A stretch of DNA of 64,000 nucleotides, from assembly GCA_039545355.1 (NCBI GenBank), contig BCJJ01000008.1, positions 186,001 through 250,000 of the forward strand. Reading direction: 5' to 3'. The position numbers and the translations under genes are program-made. The notes beneath the pieces are model-generated. The model did no database searches. It saw only the letters and a list, made by a program, of their open reading frames with translations, and was not told the origin of the DNA. Shown piece after piece: positions 21,695 to 32,667 of the stretch; positions within the stretch are counted from its first letter, which is position 1, and every line of letters begins with the position of its first letter. This DNA comes from Trichosporon coremiiforme. Lineage: Eukaryota; Basidiomycota; Tremellomycetes; Trichosporonales; Trichosporonaceae.

Positions 21695-23181
21695 CTACCA
21701 TCCCATGGCCGGCACGCGCTGCAGGAGCGTGTACTTGTACCCCTCGGGGTGCTTGCGGTGTCGTGGGCGGGGAACCGCATGTAGAGCAGCCATCATAAGA
21801 GCTCCAAGCACACTCACCATGAGCAACGCAAGGAAGAAGGCGAGCTGGGATGGGAGGTACTCGCCAGCGAGGCCCAGGACATGCGACGGCATCACGGAAC
21901 CGTCGGCGGCGATGCGTAACCTCCAATCCGGGTTGAATTCTTCCTTCAGTCTGTACAGCGCCAGACTTGGTGGGTCGAGCCCGAACACAGAGTACACGTT
22001 CATGAGGAAGGGTACACCAAGGAGCACTCCGCGTACGTGCGGCGCAGCGTTGACGTTGCTCAGCACGCACACGCCGTCGATGGGTGTAACGAGATCGTAG
22101 GGATGCAGGCTGAAGGACTGTCCACCGAACACGAATGCGATGTCGAGAGAGCCGACCTCAGCGCACGGGACGTAGTGCATACCCGCGAAGCCGGTGCGGT
22201 ACCACTCGTGACTCAGAGGCTTCGCGCCGAGAGCATCCATTAGAGTGGAGTAGTCGTCGGGGTGCAGTGTGATGTACGAGTCGCCCGAGTCGAGGATCGC
22301 AACGTCAGTCGAGAGCTCGAGTGCTCTGCCGGAGACTTGTAGTCCATCCAAAGTCGCAGCCCAAAAGCCATCGATGTCGCGTAGCTGCTCGAGCGGCAGC
22401 GGGTCACCTTCGACGAGTGTCTCGTTGATGCCACTGAGGTCAGTTTTGCGAAGCCATCGACATCTTACCCAAGCGTCAGCTGCCCGCCATCGAACGAGGT
22501 CAGTTCGCCCTCATGCCGCGCCTTGAATGTCTCTCCTTCTCGCCGGATGTGCAGTCCGAACTCCTTCACATCCATGTCGGCCCAAACCGGCGGCGGTCTT
22601 CCAGCGAACGGTTGACTGAAGCCTATGATGCCGTCGATGCCGGATGACATGATCGAGTTGCCTCTCGCGTCCTCAAAGGCTCCAGCGACGCCGAACTCGA
22701 AGTCTGCACTCGTGCTGCGCCCGCCGACGCTGACAACATCTCGCGCATACTGCATCGGCACCTTGCCCCCGCCGAGGGTGAGGATGTCCCAATCCTCCGC
22801 ATCTGTGAAGGTGGATGACAACTTGTCGTACTGCCGTTGCGTCGTACAGGTGTAGCAGTGCTCGCCGAAAACCCAGAGGCTGGGCGAGCCAGTGTCGAGC
22901 TGCACCTTGAAGGGCTGCGGCGGAGTTCCGATCTCAATATCGACTGCGATGAGGGCATTGCGCATCTCATTGTGCAGCCTGGTCGTTAGCTACACGCCTC
23001 AGCATACGCAGTCTACGTACCGGACGCTTGAGCTCGCCCTAGATGTCGGTGCCTCTTGGCGTAGTCTGCGCAGAGGGTAGGATCTTGGCTGGTTCTCCTG
23101 GACGCCATGCGGCGGCGCAGCTTGGACTGCCTGACTCGCGACCACCAGCGCCAAGACGTACAGGACCGTCGCCACTCTCAT
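21695..23181 (-). CDS. Membrane-anchored pepsin-like aspartic protease
   Basis: Three exons: 23181-23021, 22978-22469 and 22433-21695, giving 469 aa. A signal peptide (MRVATVLYVLALVVASQAVQA) is followed by a short basic propeptide and the A1 protease fold. The first catalytic loop is QLDTGSPSLWVFG (Asp82), with a disulphide-type CYTC after it. The second is AILDSGDSY (Asp271). A GVPFLMNVYSVF segment precedes the end, as in pepsins. A hydrophobic helix LAFFLALLMVSVLGALMMAAL (about 420-441) and a 28-residue basic tail follow, so it is a type I membrane protein, unlike GPI-anchored yapsins. Usual Tyr75-flap identity is not clear. It is the first of three aspartic proteases within 13 kb. Confidence 0.9.
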
Positions 23182-24311
23182 CGTGATTTCTTATCGAATG
23201 CAAGTGAGTTAGTGTTAGGTAGCAGAAAGTGCACGTTCAGCAGTGGAAGCTCAATCGAAGTCGTCGCAGTGTGCGTTTGAAGCTTATGCGCAGTCGTGCC
23301 AGCGAAGCTGTTTGCGACTGCGACGGCTGTTCCATTCATAGTCGTGGTGTAGCTGCGCCGGCGGCCATTTCCAGAGATGAAATGCAGACTTCGGCGGTGG
23401 ATGCAGAGTGCACAGAGTGACTGCGTCGGCATGACAACAGGACGCGCCCCTTCCGAACCCTTAGCGCTTCCAGCCCACTGCGCTGGAGCCGTCCCGGGCG
23501 GCTGGGCGGTCAGCTGGGCCCAGCACACTGGGCGAGCGCGTCATGTGGTCGCAGCTCGGGCCCTCTTACGTGTCCTTCGCGGCGTCAGCTTCAGCTCTGG
23601 GAGGTCAGCGGCGAGTGAGAGATTTATCCTGGATACGAAGGTCGGGCTCGACCCTGGAGCTGCTGCGTCTCGGGTTTCTCGCTGCGGTGGTCTGACGCGT
23701 CAGTCTCGACAACATGCCCAGTGTGAGTCTGATCCAACGTTTCGGGTGAGGCTGAGGTCAGCGCACCCAGCGCGGTAAGCCGATACGCAATGAAAGCGCT
23801 AGGAAGGACTGCGGTGCCGGCGGCCGAGGCAGAACTGTTTGTCGAAGGGAAGAAGGAGAGCAGAGCAAACATGAGATCCTCGACTTCCCTCCGAAACCTG
23901 TTGCCTGGCGCGCAGCAAGGCACCAATGAAACGCAGTCGAAAACACATCCCGTTTCACCGCGGCCTCTTGGCATTTCACAGGCCCCGGCACGCGAAACGC
24001 TGCAGAAGACAGAGTTATAGTGCATGCTTCTTAGTACGGCAACCGAACAGGTGTTTTCGTGAAGAGGTGTTCCTGTTTGGGAGTCTGAAGTCTGGTAGCT
24101 ATCTTATCTTTGGCTGACGAGATGTCCTTCTGAAGGGGCGTAAGCCACGGCACGAGGGCGTTGTCGTTGGATCGGCAGGGTAAGGAAGCGGAAGGGACTG
24201 GAGGATCGGGAAGCTGACGGGGCTGTTGGAGAGAAGTCTGTAGTTTGCAGTGCATTATGCCTCTCTATCATTGCGCTGCTTGCGACGCGTGCAGGGGGAT
24301 GCAGTCTATTT
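23182..24311. other. Spacer upstream of the membrane protease
   Basis: 1.1 kb between two genes on the - strand. Open frames up to 133 codons occur on both strands but show no motif. It should hold the protease promoter and the 3' end of the peroxidase gene. Confidence 0.5.
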
Positions 24312-25608
24312 CTACCCGTCAAGACCAGCGAGAGGACCGCTCTGTCCGAGCGCCTCGGCCATGTACTTCATAGCCTTTGGAACGGCCTTGACGAGCCCAC
24401 CAGAGAACTTCTCAATGTTCGATGAGACAGTGCCCTCGGAAAGGAAGGACTTTCCAGCTTTGACGGGACGGCCCTTGATGCCGAGGCCGCGGACGGGCTC
24501 GGTCGGCTTGATCTTGTTGAACAGCATGCCCCACGCGATCATCTCAGTAGCCGTGACGGGAGTGTTGCGGCGGCGCCATCCGGGCGGGAACTGCTCCTTG
24601 TTGAAGAACCAGTCGATCGTCTCAGCGGTGCAGGACACATTGGAACCACGGAAGACCTCTGTCACTTGTCAGTATGAGTCTGTGAGTATGGTGCTTACCC
24701 ATCGCGAAACCGCTCTCAGCATAAGCGATCAGGTGGCGAGTGGAGGAGAAGTCGACGGCGGGATTGTTCTGAACCGAGTCCATGTACGCACGGTAGCGAG
24801 ACTCGGCGCACACAGTGGGGTTGATGTCGTATCCGTTCGTGCCGTATTTGGCGATCTCGCCGTAGTACGTCTGCAGGCGCGACTGAGAGACCTTGACGGC
24901 GTCTCCGAGAGCCGAGTCCTCGCGAGTGACGCTGCCGTCGCCCTCGATCGTGCCGTGCTGGGAGAGGCCGACGCCGGCGCCGGGGACTTCACCGCCAATC
25001 GAAAGCTTCATGGTGTTGATGTCACCCTTGAAGACGAAGCCGGCAACGGTTAGAATGGCGCCAAGGTCGGGGCTCATCGACAGAGCCTCCCAGACGGCAC
25101 GGACCAGCTGGTCGGGAGAGACGATGCCGTTGTGAGGGAGGTATCCATGGTTGGCCAGCGTGTTAAGTCCGGGGCAGGGGCCGCGAGCATCACCAGGACC
25201 GGGAGCGACGTACGGGTGGCCCTCTTCGGCGATGGGCCAGATGGGCGGGTTCTTGACGCGGTCGAGGTTATACGTCTCGTAGATGAGCTCCTGGGAGAGG
25301 TCGGCAGAGCTTTTGTCGAGGAGCATCGGCTTGGGCCAGCCCTCAAAGCCTTCAGTGGAGTTGGCCTGTGCGTAGATCCAGTCGACGCCCTTCTTGATCT
25401 CGCCGCCGAGCGCCTTCATCTTGGCGTCGTTCTGAGCCTTGAGCACACCGCCAAGGGACTGGCTGATGTCCTTGGCACCGAGGCGGAGCGTATCCCAGAA
25501 GCCGGACAGGCTACGCTCGTCGATGTGGCGACCCTCAACCGCATCGGCGACCCAGGGGTAGGCCGAAACGGTGGACGCGAGGAGTACAAGTTGAACAGGG
25601 GAGAGCAT
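24312..25608 (-). CDS. Secreted heme-thiolate peroxidase (chloroperoxidase/peroxygenase family)
   Basis: Two exons: 25608-24699 and 24658-24312, giving 418 aa. I chose the ATG at 25608 because it begins a good signal peptide (MLSPVQLVLLASTVSA); the frame extends upstream to 25746 but would bury that signal. The family signature GPCPGLNTLANHGYLPHNG places the heme-thiolate Cys at 145. The downstream TREDSALGD fits the distal acid region (usually Glu-His-Asp-Ser; here Arg-Glu-Asp-Ser). The C-terminal part has FNKEQFPPGWRRR, a common motif of the group. Family members use H2O2 to halogenate or oxygenate substrates. Which activity applies here cannot be read from the sequence. The approx. 120 residues between the signal and the PCP motif are longer than in short peroxygenases. 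Confidence 0.9.
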
Positions 25609-25684
25609 GGCTAACTTTGAGCTTGCTGTTGAGTTTGCTGTCCAGTCGATGTCGATACGAGCTGGGATGTTCTCTTTCTTCCAC

Positions 25685-25693
25685 TCTTTATAG
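25685..25693 (-). promoter_or_regulatory. Probable TATA box of the peroxidase gene
   Basis: CTATAAAG on the - strand, about 80 bp upstream of the chosen ATG (25608), at a plausible distance for a TATA element. Confidence 0.45.
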
Positions 25694-26163
25694 CCCACCT
25701 TCGTTGTGGGGACGCGGTGTTCTTTTCCGCGCGTTCCGCCCTGCACAGTGCATACTTGGCACGGGGTGTTGACAGCGCCAGAGAATGAAGTGGGGAACTA
25801 GCTATGCAGGTTGCCCGCGCAGCGCTTGGCCAGCGCGCGACCAGAAAGCAGTACCGAGGAGATTGTCAGGGATCTTGGTCCGGTGTACACAGTGCCTGCC
25901 GGTATCTTACATGACGGGCAAGGGGCCGCTGTTCCCGGAGAGCGTGTTTTGATCAAGTTCGCCCCCCGTCCGCTCGGTAAAGTTCATGCACGCCACAGGG
26001 TTCGGCAACAAGCTCTCCACAACCTCCGAGCTGAGGGCAAGCTGGGAGCGAGCTCAAATGACCTCTGTCCAACGAGGAACACCGCAGAGGTCATACGGGA
26101 CGCTGAAGGTTGTTAACTTAACACCGGGTCGACGGCTGTGCTTAACGGTCACGCCGGGTCAGC

Positions 26164-26246
26164 ATTGACTTCACGACCAGGCCATTTGACTTAACGACCA
26201 TGGCATTTGGCTTCAAGACCATGCTATTTGACTTCACAACCACGGC
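26164..26246. repeat. 21-bp imperfect tandem repeat, four copies
   Basis: Consensus ATTTGACTTCACGACCATGGC. Copies lie at 26164-26183 (one base short), 26184-26204, 26205-26225 and 26226-26246, each with two or three substitutions. On the - strand it reads as a heptapeptide repeat of the type VVKSNGL. Confidence 0.9.
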
Positions 26247-27931
26247 ATCACAGCGGTTCATCACTGCAGACTCCACCCCGCGCTCTCGAAGACCACCGTG
26301 CTGGATTATGCTTACCTGCCCGTGGGTGTAGACTCCCCGAGCCTCCGTTGTACAAGCCTCGGGCCTTATCCTGTGATGAGCTTGGGCCTTTGCGTTAGGG
26401 TGATAACCACGGTACATTAAGGTGAGCACGCCTTGCTTTAAGGTAATCACAAGCCGGTACCCGCTGCATGAGCGTCTCGGCGCGCTCGGCCGCCGGACAG
26501 ATAGGTAGGTACACCTGCCAGGTGGTGATTGAGTGGTTTTTGAGTGAATTGTGTGTGCCTGGCGACGTCGTGGACCGGATGGTTATCTTATCGCGTCAGT
26601 GGCGCACGAGAAACTCACGAAGTTTTGACTTGCAAGGTCAGTCTCACACCGCTAAGTCTTCTCAAGGGCAGGAAGCCACTCAAGACATCGTAACGAGAGT
26701 CAGCGGACTCCCTGTGAAGGATTTGCAATGGAGGGGAATAGTGATGAAGAAGTCGCAAGGTTGAACGTGTCCCTGTCAGCTCAGTTTTCCGGCTGACAGA
26801 GCGAGTGACCTCGGCATAAGCTTCGTACAATGGCACTACTGAATGACGGGGGTGACAGCGTTAGAGGTCGTTACTTCAATTTGTGACGCCGGCGCCGTGT
26901 ACGCCGGGGATGGCTACTAAAGCGAGTCGTCAGCTCGTCATTTATATGCATGAAGTGTCGTTTATCACCTCATGCCGCACGGACAGAGCGTGCAGCGCAC
27001 AGCCCTTGTCATTTCGCCGAGCTGTCCGTATCTCTCACCTTGGCGCTAGGCCATAAATAGCGCAGCGCACCGTGGATAAGGTCTGATGAATGACAATCTC
27101 GATCGCTTGTTCCTTCTCCGAACCCACTAGCGCGCTTTGTCGGATGTGAGTAGCCCATGTGCTGCGCCCCTGCCATCCGCGTGGGTTAACCATGGTGTGG
27201 AACGTCTCGGAGCGCTCGGAGAATTCACCGAGCTGCTGATGGGAGGCGTTCTGTTCGCTTACGCAGAACATTATGCATCAATTCTATCGGAAGGGCGGAC
27301 CGCATGGAGTCGCCGGCGTGGGCCCGCCTGATCTGGTGAACCATGTCTGCGGATAATGGCGACATCGTGCCGCCGCACCCTTATCTTTAGCCTGTGAAGC
27401 TCTGCTCGGCCCTGCTCGACCCCACTACCACAAGGGCTGACGGTGACCAAAAGTAATGCCCGTTCTCTTCATCTACCTGCTAATCACAGGCACGTCATGT
27501 CCGTCACAGCGCACCCGCTGAATAGTCAAGCTCTCATTTCGGGGTTGAAGACCAATCTCCCCTATACCGCCGGACCGAGTGAGTGTCTTCCTCGCGCCCC
27601 AGTTGGTTTGAGCACGCTAACGGCCGATGGCTTGATGACATGACCTGCGGACCTCCTCCAGTCTTGCGCCGGAATGCGCTAGCAGGGTTAAATCGACGCT
27701 ATCGCATGGGTTCGTCTCTGCCCGCTCTCATGTGCTCATCGTCGCGGCCAGATCGGCGCAGCTGTCACCGTCGTACGGTCATATCGCACAGCGCCGGTCC
27801 TGCCTGTTGCAAGGTACTTAACGGAGCTGGATCAAGACCTGTCTTCCTCACACCCCCGCTCCCCATCTTGCCTCTCTCACTGCAATAGCAGCTTTCCCTT
27901 CTCACTCTCTTGCCACCTGCTCCTTGCTACC

Positions 27932-29307
27932 ATGTACACCGGCCCCGTTGCGGTCCTCACCGCCCTCCTGGCCCTGGTGCCCGCCCTCGGAGCCCCGACT
28001 GAGAAGCGTGCCCAGCCCGTCACTGTCGATCTCGTCCGTGTTCCCAAGGCCATCCCTGCCGACCCCCACGTGGCCAACCTCGAAACCCGCCTCAAGTTCA
28101 CCCGTGGCGGTGCGGATAGGGCCCGTATCAAGGACGAGCTCAGCAAGATCCGGTCCAAGAAGGTTGGCCAGGCGGAGGCCATCAACTGGGGCGCGCAGTA
28201 CGCCGTCCCCATCGATCTCGGCACCCCCTCGCAGCACTTCGACATTCTCTTCGACACCGGCTCCTCTGACACGTGGGTTTGGGGCTCCGAGTGCACCGAC
28301 TCCCTTTGCAAGGCGCTTCCCGGTTTCGACGCCAGCAAGTCCTCCACCGCGACTAACGCCACCTACCAGCGCGCGCTGGGGGTCAGCTACGCCGACGGTT
28401 CCCATGCAGAGGGTAACTACATCCGCGACAAGGTCGCTGTCGGTGGCATCTCGCTGGACTACGACTTGGGTGGGTTTGTCTTCCCTTCATCGCTCACCCG
28501 CATCCGCTAACAGACAGGCATTGCCAAGACTGCCCAGATCAGCGGTTACGCTCACACATCTATCGCGGGCATTCAGGGTGCTACTCGCGTCGGAATCAAG
28601 TTCACTGACGAGGGGCTCGCGGTCGACCCGAAGACTAACCCCTGGTGGGTCGAGGCGTACCAGAAGGGCCTGATCCCCGAGGGCATCATCGGCCTCGACA
28701 TCACCCCCGCCGGCCTCGAGGACCCCGAGACGAAGCGCACCCCGGGTGGCAAGCTCACTATCGGGTGAGTCACTTGTTTTGGATCGCGTTGCTGACCGGC
28801 AGTGGCGTCGACCAGAGTGCGATCTCTGGCGAGATCGAGTGGATCCCTATCGGCGAGAACCCCATCTTCTGGACGCTGCAGCTGGATGGTGTCGGGCACA
28901 AGGACTCGGGCGCCTTTGGCAAGTACGGCAAGCCGATTGTCATTGACTCTGGCTCGACTGCCGTCTCGCTGCCCAAGGCCGTTCTGGACCCCGTCGTTCT
29001 CAAGGTCAAGGGCGCCAAGGACGCCAATAACCACGGCCAGTACATCGTCCCCTGCGACGCAAAGGACAGCCTCACGCTCCGCTTCAGCGGCAAGGACTTT
29101 GAGCTCCTCGCCCGTGACTGGATCGGCCGCAACATCGGCAACAACCAGTGCCTCACTCAGGTGGTCTACTACGACCCCCCTCCCGGATACGACCCCCTCG
29201 ACCCCTCTGGCGCCATCATCGGCGACGTCTTCTTCCACTCCCAGTACTCGGCCTACCGTCTTGAGCCCGCTGCCGTCGGCTTTGCGAAGTACAAGCGCGA
29301 CGAGTAA
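27932..29307 (+). CDS. Secreted pepsin-like aspartic protease
   Basis: Three exons: 27932-28469, 28518-28764 and 28803-29307, giving 429 aa. A signal peptide (MYTGPVAVLTALLALVPALG) is followed by a propeptide ending about residue 78 in a Lys-rich patch. The mature A1 domain has FDTGSSDTWVWG (Asp108), CTDSLCKALPGFDASKSST, a flap-like VSYADGS and the second IDSGSTAVSLP (Asp310). The last exon ends in GDVFFHSQYSAYRLEPAAVGFAKYKRDE without a hydrophobic tail, so it should be soluble and extracellular. It resembles Cryptococcus and polyporopepsin-type secreted proteases. The first donor is GTGGGT; the intron (48 nt) is required to keep the frame open. Confidence 0.93.
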
Positions 29308-32300
29308 GCGGTGAGGAGGAAGGGCTTGGGACAAGGGAGCTGTCTGGGTCTTCCCAGCGCCACAGGGCCCACCAGCCTTCGAGACACCCTGCCTCCTGCA
29401 TGTGCGGGATCGGCAACCAGAACCGGAACAGTCAGCAGTCTTTAACGATAGTCATTCCTTTGTTTTGTATTTTCTTGATGCAAACGATCCTGACGATGTG
29501 CTCGCGACCGGAAGGGGCGTAGACGAATGCAATGCAGGCGAACGTAGTGCAGGTGAAGGTAGCGCAGACCGGGGAACGACGGCCAGAGGTGCGTCGAAGG
29601 GGTCAGCCAGGGATGATGGGAATCACGGTGCGAATGAGACGGAGTCAGGTCAGCGGCCGGTCCTGAGTCAGCGGTGGACCAGTGACAGCCAGCAAAGTCA
29701 GCCAAACATGACGGCTGGACATGGCGTGGGCGCCAGAGATCGTGAGATCGACGGTGGCCTTAGGAACGCAGGCGTGGACAAAGTTGCGTGCAGTGTTGGC
29801 GGCCATGGTGGTCATGGCGTGTAGTGAGCATTGAGCGGAGATTATCTGGCGCCGAACGGCCAGTCTCCCACACTGTGGCTCGGCCAGTCCCACGCTCATG
29901 TCGCTCGGTTGAGCCGAGATCGACCGCATCCAAAGCTCATGCACGGGCTGCGAAAAGCAGCTTCGCGCTGAAGCAGGACCATGGGGGCAGCGGTGTGCTG
30001 GTTCTCTCTGTCAGCGGTTAGTGAGCGCCTGGTACCCGATTGCTCAGTTGTAGCGAGTTGACATGAGAACGCCGTAGTGCACCGTGATTCAGAGTCCAGA
30101 GGCGGGACAAGATCTCTCCCCGGCTCCGAGCTTCGCGAGATCGCAAGAGCTCAGTCTCGTGACCACAGCCGGACCAAGCTGCGCAGAACTGCGGCGGGCA
30201 CTTCCTCGGTAGATTGTAGTTAACGCGCGGTTGAACTGCAGTGCACCCGCTGGATGGGGACGGAGTGGCAAAACAGCGTAGATAAGAGCAGAATGGTCGA
30301 GCGCAGCTCAAGCACGCAATGCGCAGTCCGTGCGCAGATCACGAGCCACCTGCGAACTGCACTGCCTGGGCTGGGTGTACTGGGTGTGTGTGTGGTGGTG
30401 AGTCACGGGCATGCGCACGTACTCGCCCCCAACGCACGCATGCATACTTTTAGCGCCATCTGTGCCGGCATCCAGAGGTCAGCTTTTGTTCATTGCTTGC
30501 CCCAGATGAAAGTATGCTCGTGTGCATGACGAGCCAAGGCGAGCCATGACGAGAATCCAATGGTTTAGAGCTGGGATTCCAGTCCAGCCATCTCTGTATC
30601 GGTGCGCGTAAGGTCCTGTCATTATGGAAGTGGAGGGAGGCTGTGGTCCCGCAGTTCCTGTGGTAATGCTGGAATCGGGTCGAAATAGCATTGATGATGG
30701 GACTTTGCTTTACGTTCTTATGTCGCGGAGTTGGCGGCTGGCATTAGCTGGCAGACGGGCAGTTCCTGACCGCCGCCGTATTAACAGCCCGTTCACGGGT
30801 GGTGGCTTACAAGGGGATGCGCATGACTCAGGCCCGCCCATCGCACCTGCAAACAAGCCTCGGGCGTGCATTGTGCGGCGTTGTGGTAGTAGGGCGAAGC
30901 CAGCCCGTGAATCACAAGTGCAGCTCACAGTGATTTTCGGGACGCCCCAGTACCCGCTGTGCGCTACGGTGAGAGTAGCCAGAAAGAGAAAAGTCACTCG
31001 CGTACGCACACACGCACACCGCTTACGCACAATTGAAACGCACGGTTACTGCGGTGCCAGTCGGATGCGCTAACTCGTCCTGGGTCAATGGGTCGTTGGT
31101 ACTCCGCATCGCTTGCACTGCAGCGGTCTACAACACGCAGGAGGCAGCGCATAGGACGAGAGGGGGGCTCGAGGGGGCTGCTCGGTGCATGAGTGCGACT
31201 CAGGGATCGAGGGGGTGGTAAGGTTTCACGTAATGAAAGCTGGCCAGGACATGGCTGCGTTTATCGATCCTCGCCTCCACCGGATCACACCGTTCTTGCT
31301 CCACCTCCCAAAAAGATGACTTTTGGCCGTTTGCGCACTGTTCTGGAGCTGCGCTGCACAGACATCGCTGCGCTCGTCACTGTGCGTGCTGTCGGCGTGA
31401 CCCGAGCGTTCTGTCTATAGTTAGCTTCTGGGAGATGTAGACTTTGGAGGCTGGAGGGGCCGTGACGAGAGTTGTCGCAAGAAGTCAAAAGAATAGCAGG
31501 GCTTGCTTAATCGGGCCCGTTAAACCCGAAGAATTGGCGCAGCGAATGTGCGTGGTGCGTCTCTTTGACGCCTTTATGCCAGCCATGGCTGCGCTTGTTC
31601 CAATGCTGCGGTTGTGGCCAGACAGTCAAGACGACTGCGGTGTGCTGTCTCTCTGTTCCAGTCCATTCCTCCTTTTGCCGTAGCGCAACCGGGTGCGCAG
31701 GTAGGTACACCGCTATGCGTAGGACAGCGGCGGCAACAGCGTTCCAGACTTGCTGAACGCGAGGCCATGGCCGGACAGAGGTACATCGGTATGCACGGAA
31801 GGGGGAGTCGCAGGGTATTGCGGCCATGATCTCGAACATGGCTTTATGGCTTTGTGGATAGAGGGGGTTAAGCATTCGAGGGTGAAGAAGAGGGTGGACA
31901 GGTGTGCACGCCCAGAGAAGTCGCTGCGTGCGCTGCGGTGGTCTGGAATGCCCACACAGGGCCACAGGGCACGCAGGGCACAACCCAGGGAAGATGCGCT
32001 GGCAGTGATCAGGCACGCGAGTGTGGACCCTTGACTTTCTGAAGTTCGACCAGGGGCGCAAGCTGCCAGCGTAGCCAGCCTGGCCAGCCAGCCTGCGTCA
32101 TCTTGCACCACTCTGTGATCGCTCTCTCCGCAGTCATATCCTTTTCGCGACCATCATCCTCGAGCTGTGCTTGACCGGGCCGCAGTCGCACCACCACATC
32201 TCTCCCTCAACGCTTCTTTCCTTCTCCTGTCCATCTTCTCTTCGACATATCTGTTATCCTCTCCCTCTTCCTCCCCTCTCATCCTCTCACTGTCCCTTCT

Positions 32301-32667
32301 CTGTCTCCATCACCTTCGCCCCCCGGCATCACTCTCTTCGCCCGTTTCGACTGACCCCAACTTTGCTTGTCACGCCTTCGTTCGACAACCCGCGCAGCTT
32401 GACGCTCCATTGATTCCCTCGACACTCGACTGATACTCGTCGACCTTAGACCGCTACGCATTCACATTCACCACGCATTCACCACGCATTTCTTCACGCT
32501 CAACGCTTTCACGTTCACGCAGTCACCTGCGTTTCCTATCAACCAGCACGTTCCCCTTCAGTGTCCGGGCGACCCGACAGCCGATCGACTACCCCTCCTA
32601 GTTGCGACTGTGCACTAGCGCCACGACGCCCCCAAGGCTTACGTCTTTCCATTCTTAGCATAGCAGC
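29308..32667. other. Spacer between two aspartic protease genes
   Basis: 3.4 kb, same-strand neighbours. From about 32180 to 32640 the + strand is strongly pyrimidine-rich (long C/T runs), the usual look of a fungal promoter and leader, and belongs to the gene at 32668. The remaining 2.8 kb holds only chance frames (longest 184 codons, - strand). Confidence 0.5.
32180..32640 (+). promoter_or_regulatory. Pyrimidine-rich promoter/leader of the third aspartic protease
   Basis: Long C/T-dominated tracts on the + strand immediately upstream of the ATG at 32668, with TTCACATTCACCACGC-type direct repeats near 32460-32520. No TATA box was recognised. Confidence 0.4.

Larger units (their letters stand above)
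25609..27931. other. Divergent spacer, peroxidase / soluble aspartic protease
   Basis: 2.3 kb between divergent secreted-enzyme genes. It includes the TATA-like element and a 21-bp tandem repeat, listed separately. No open frame has protein-like character. Confidence 0.5.

Noticed and set aside
25609..25746. Upstream ATG at 25746 for the peroxidase
   Set aside because: It would place 46 polar residues before the signal peptide and overlap the likely TATA box.
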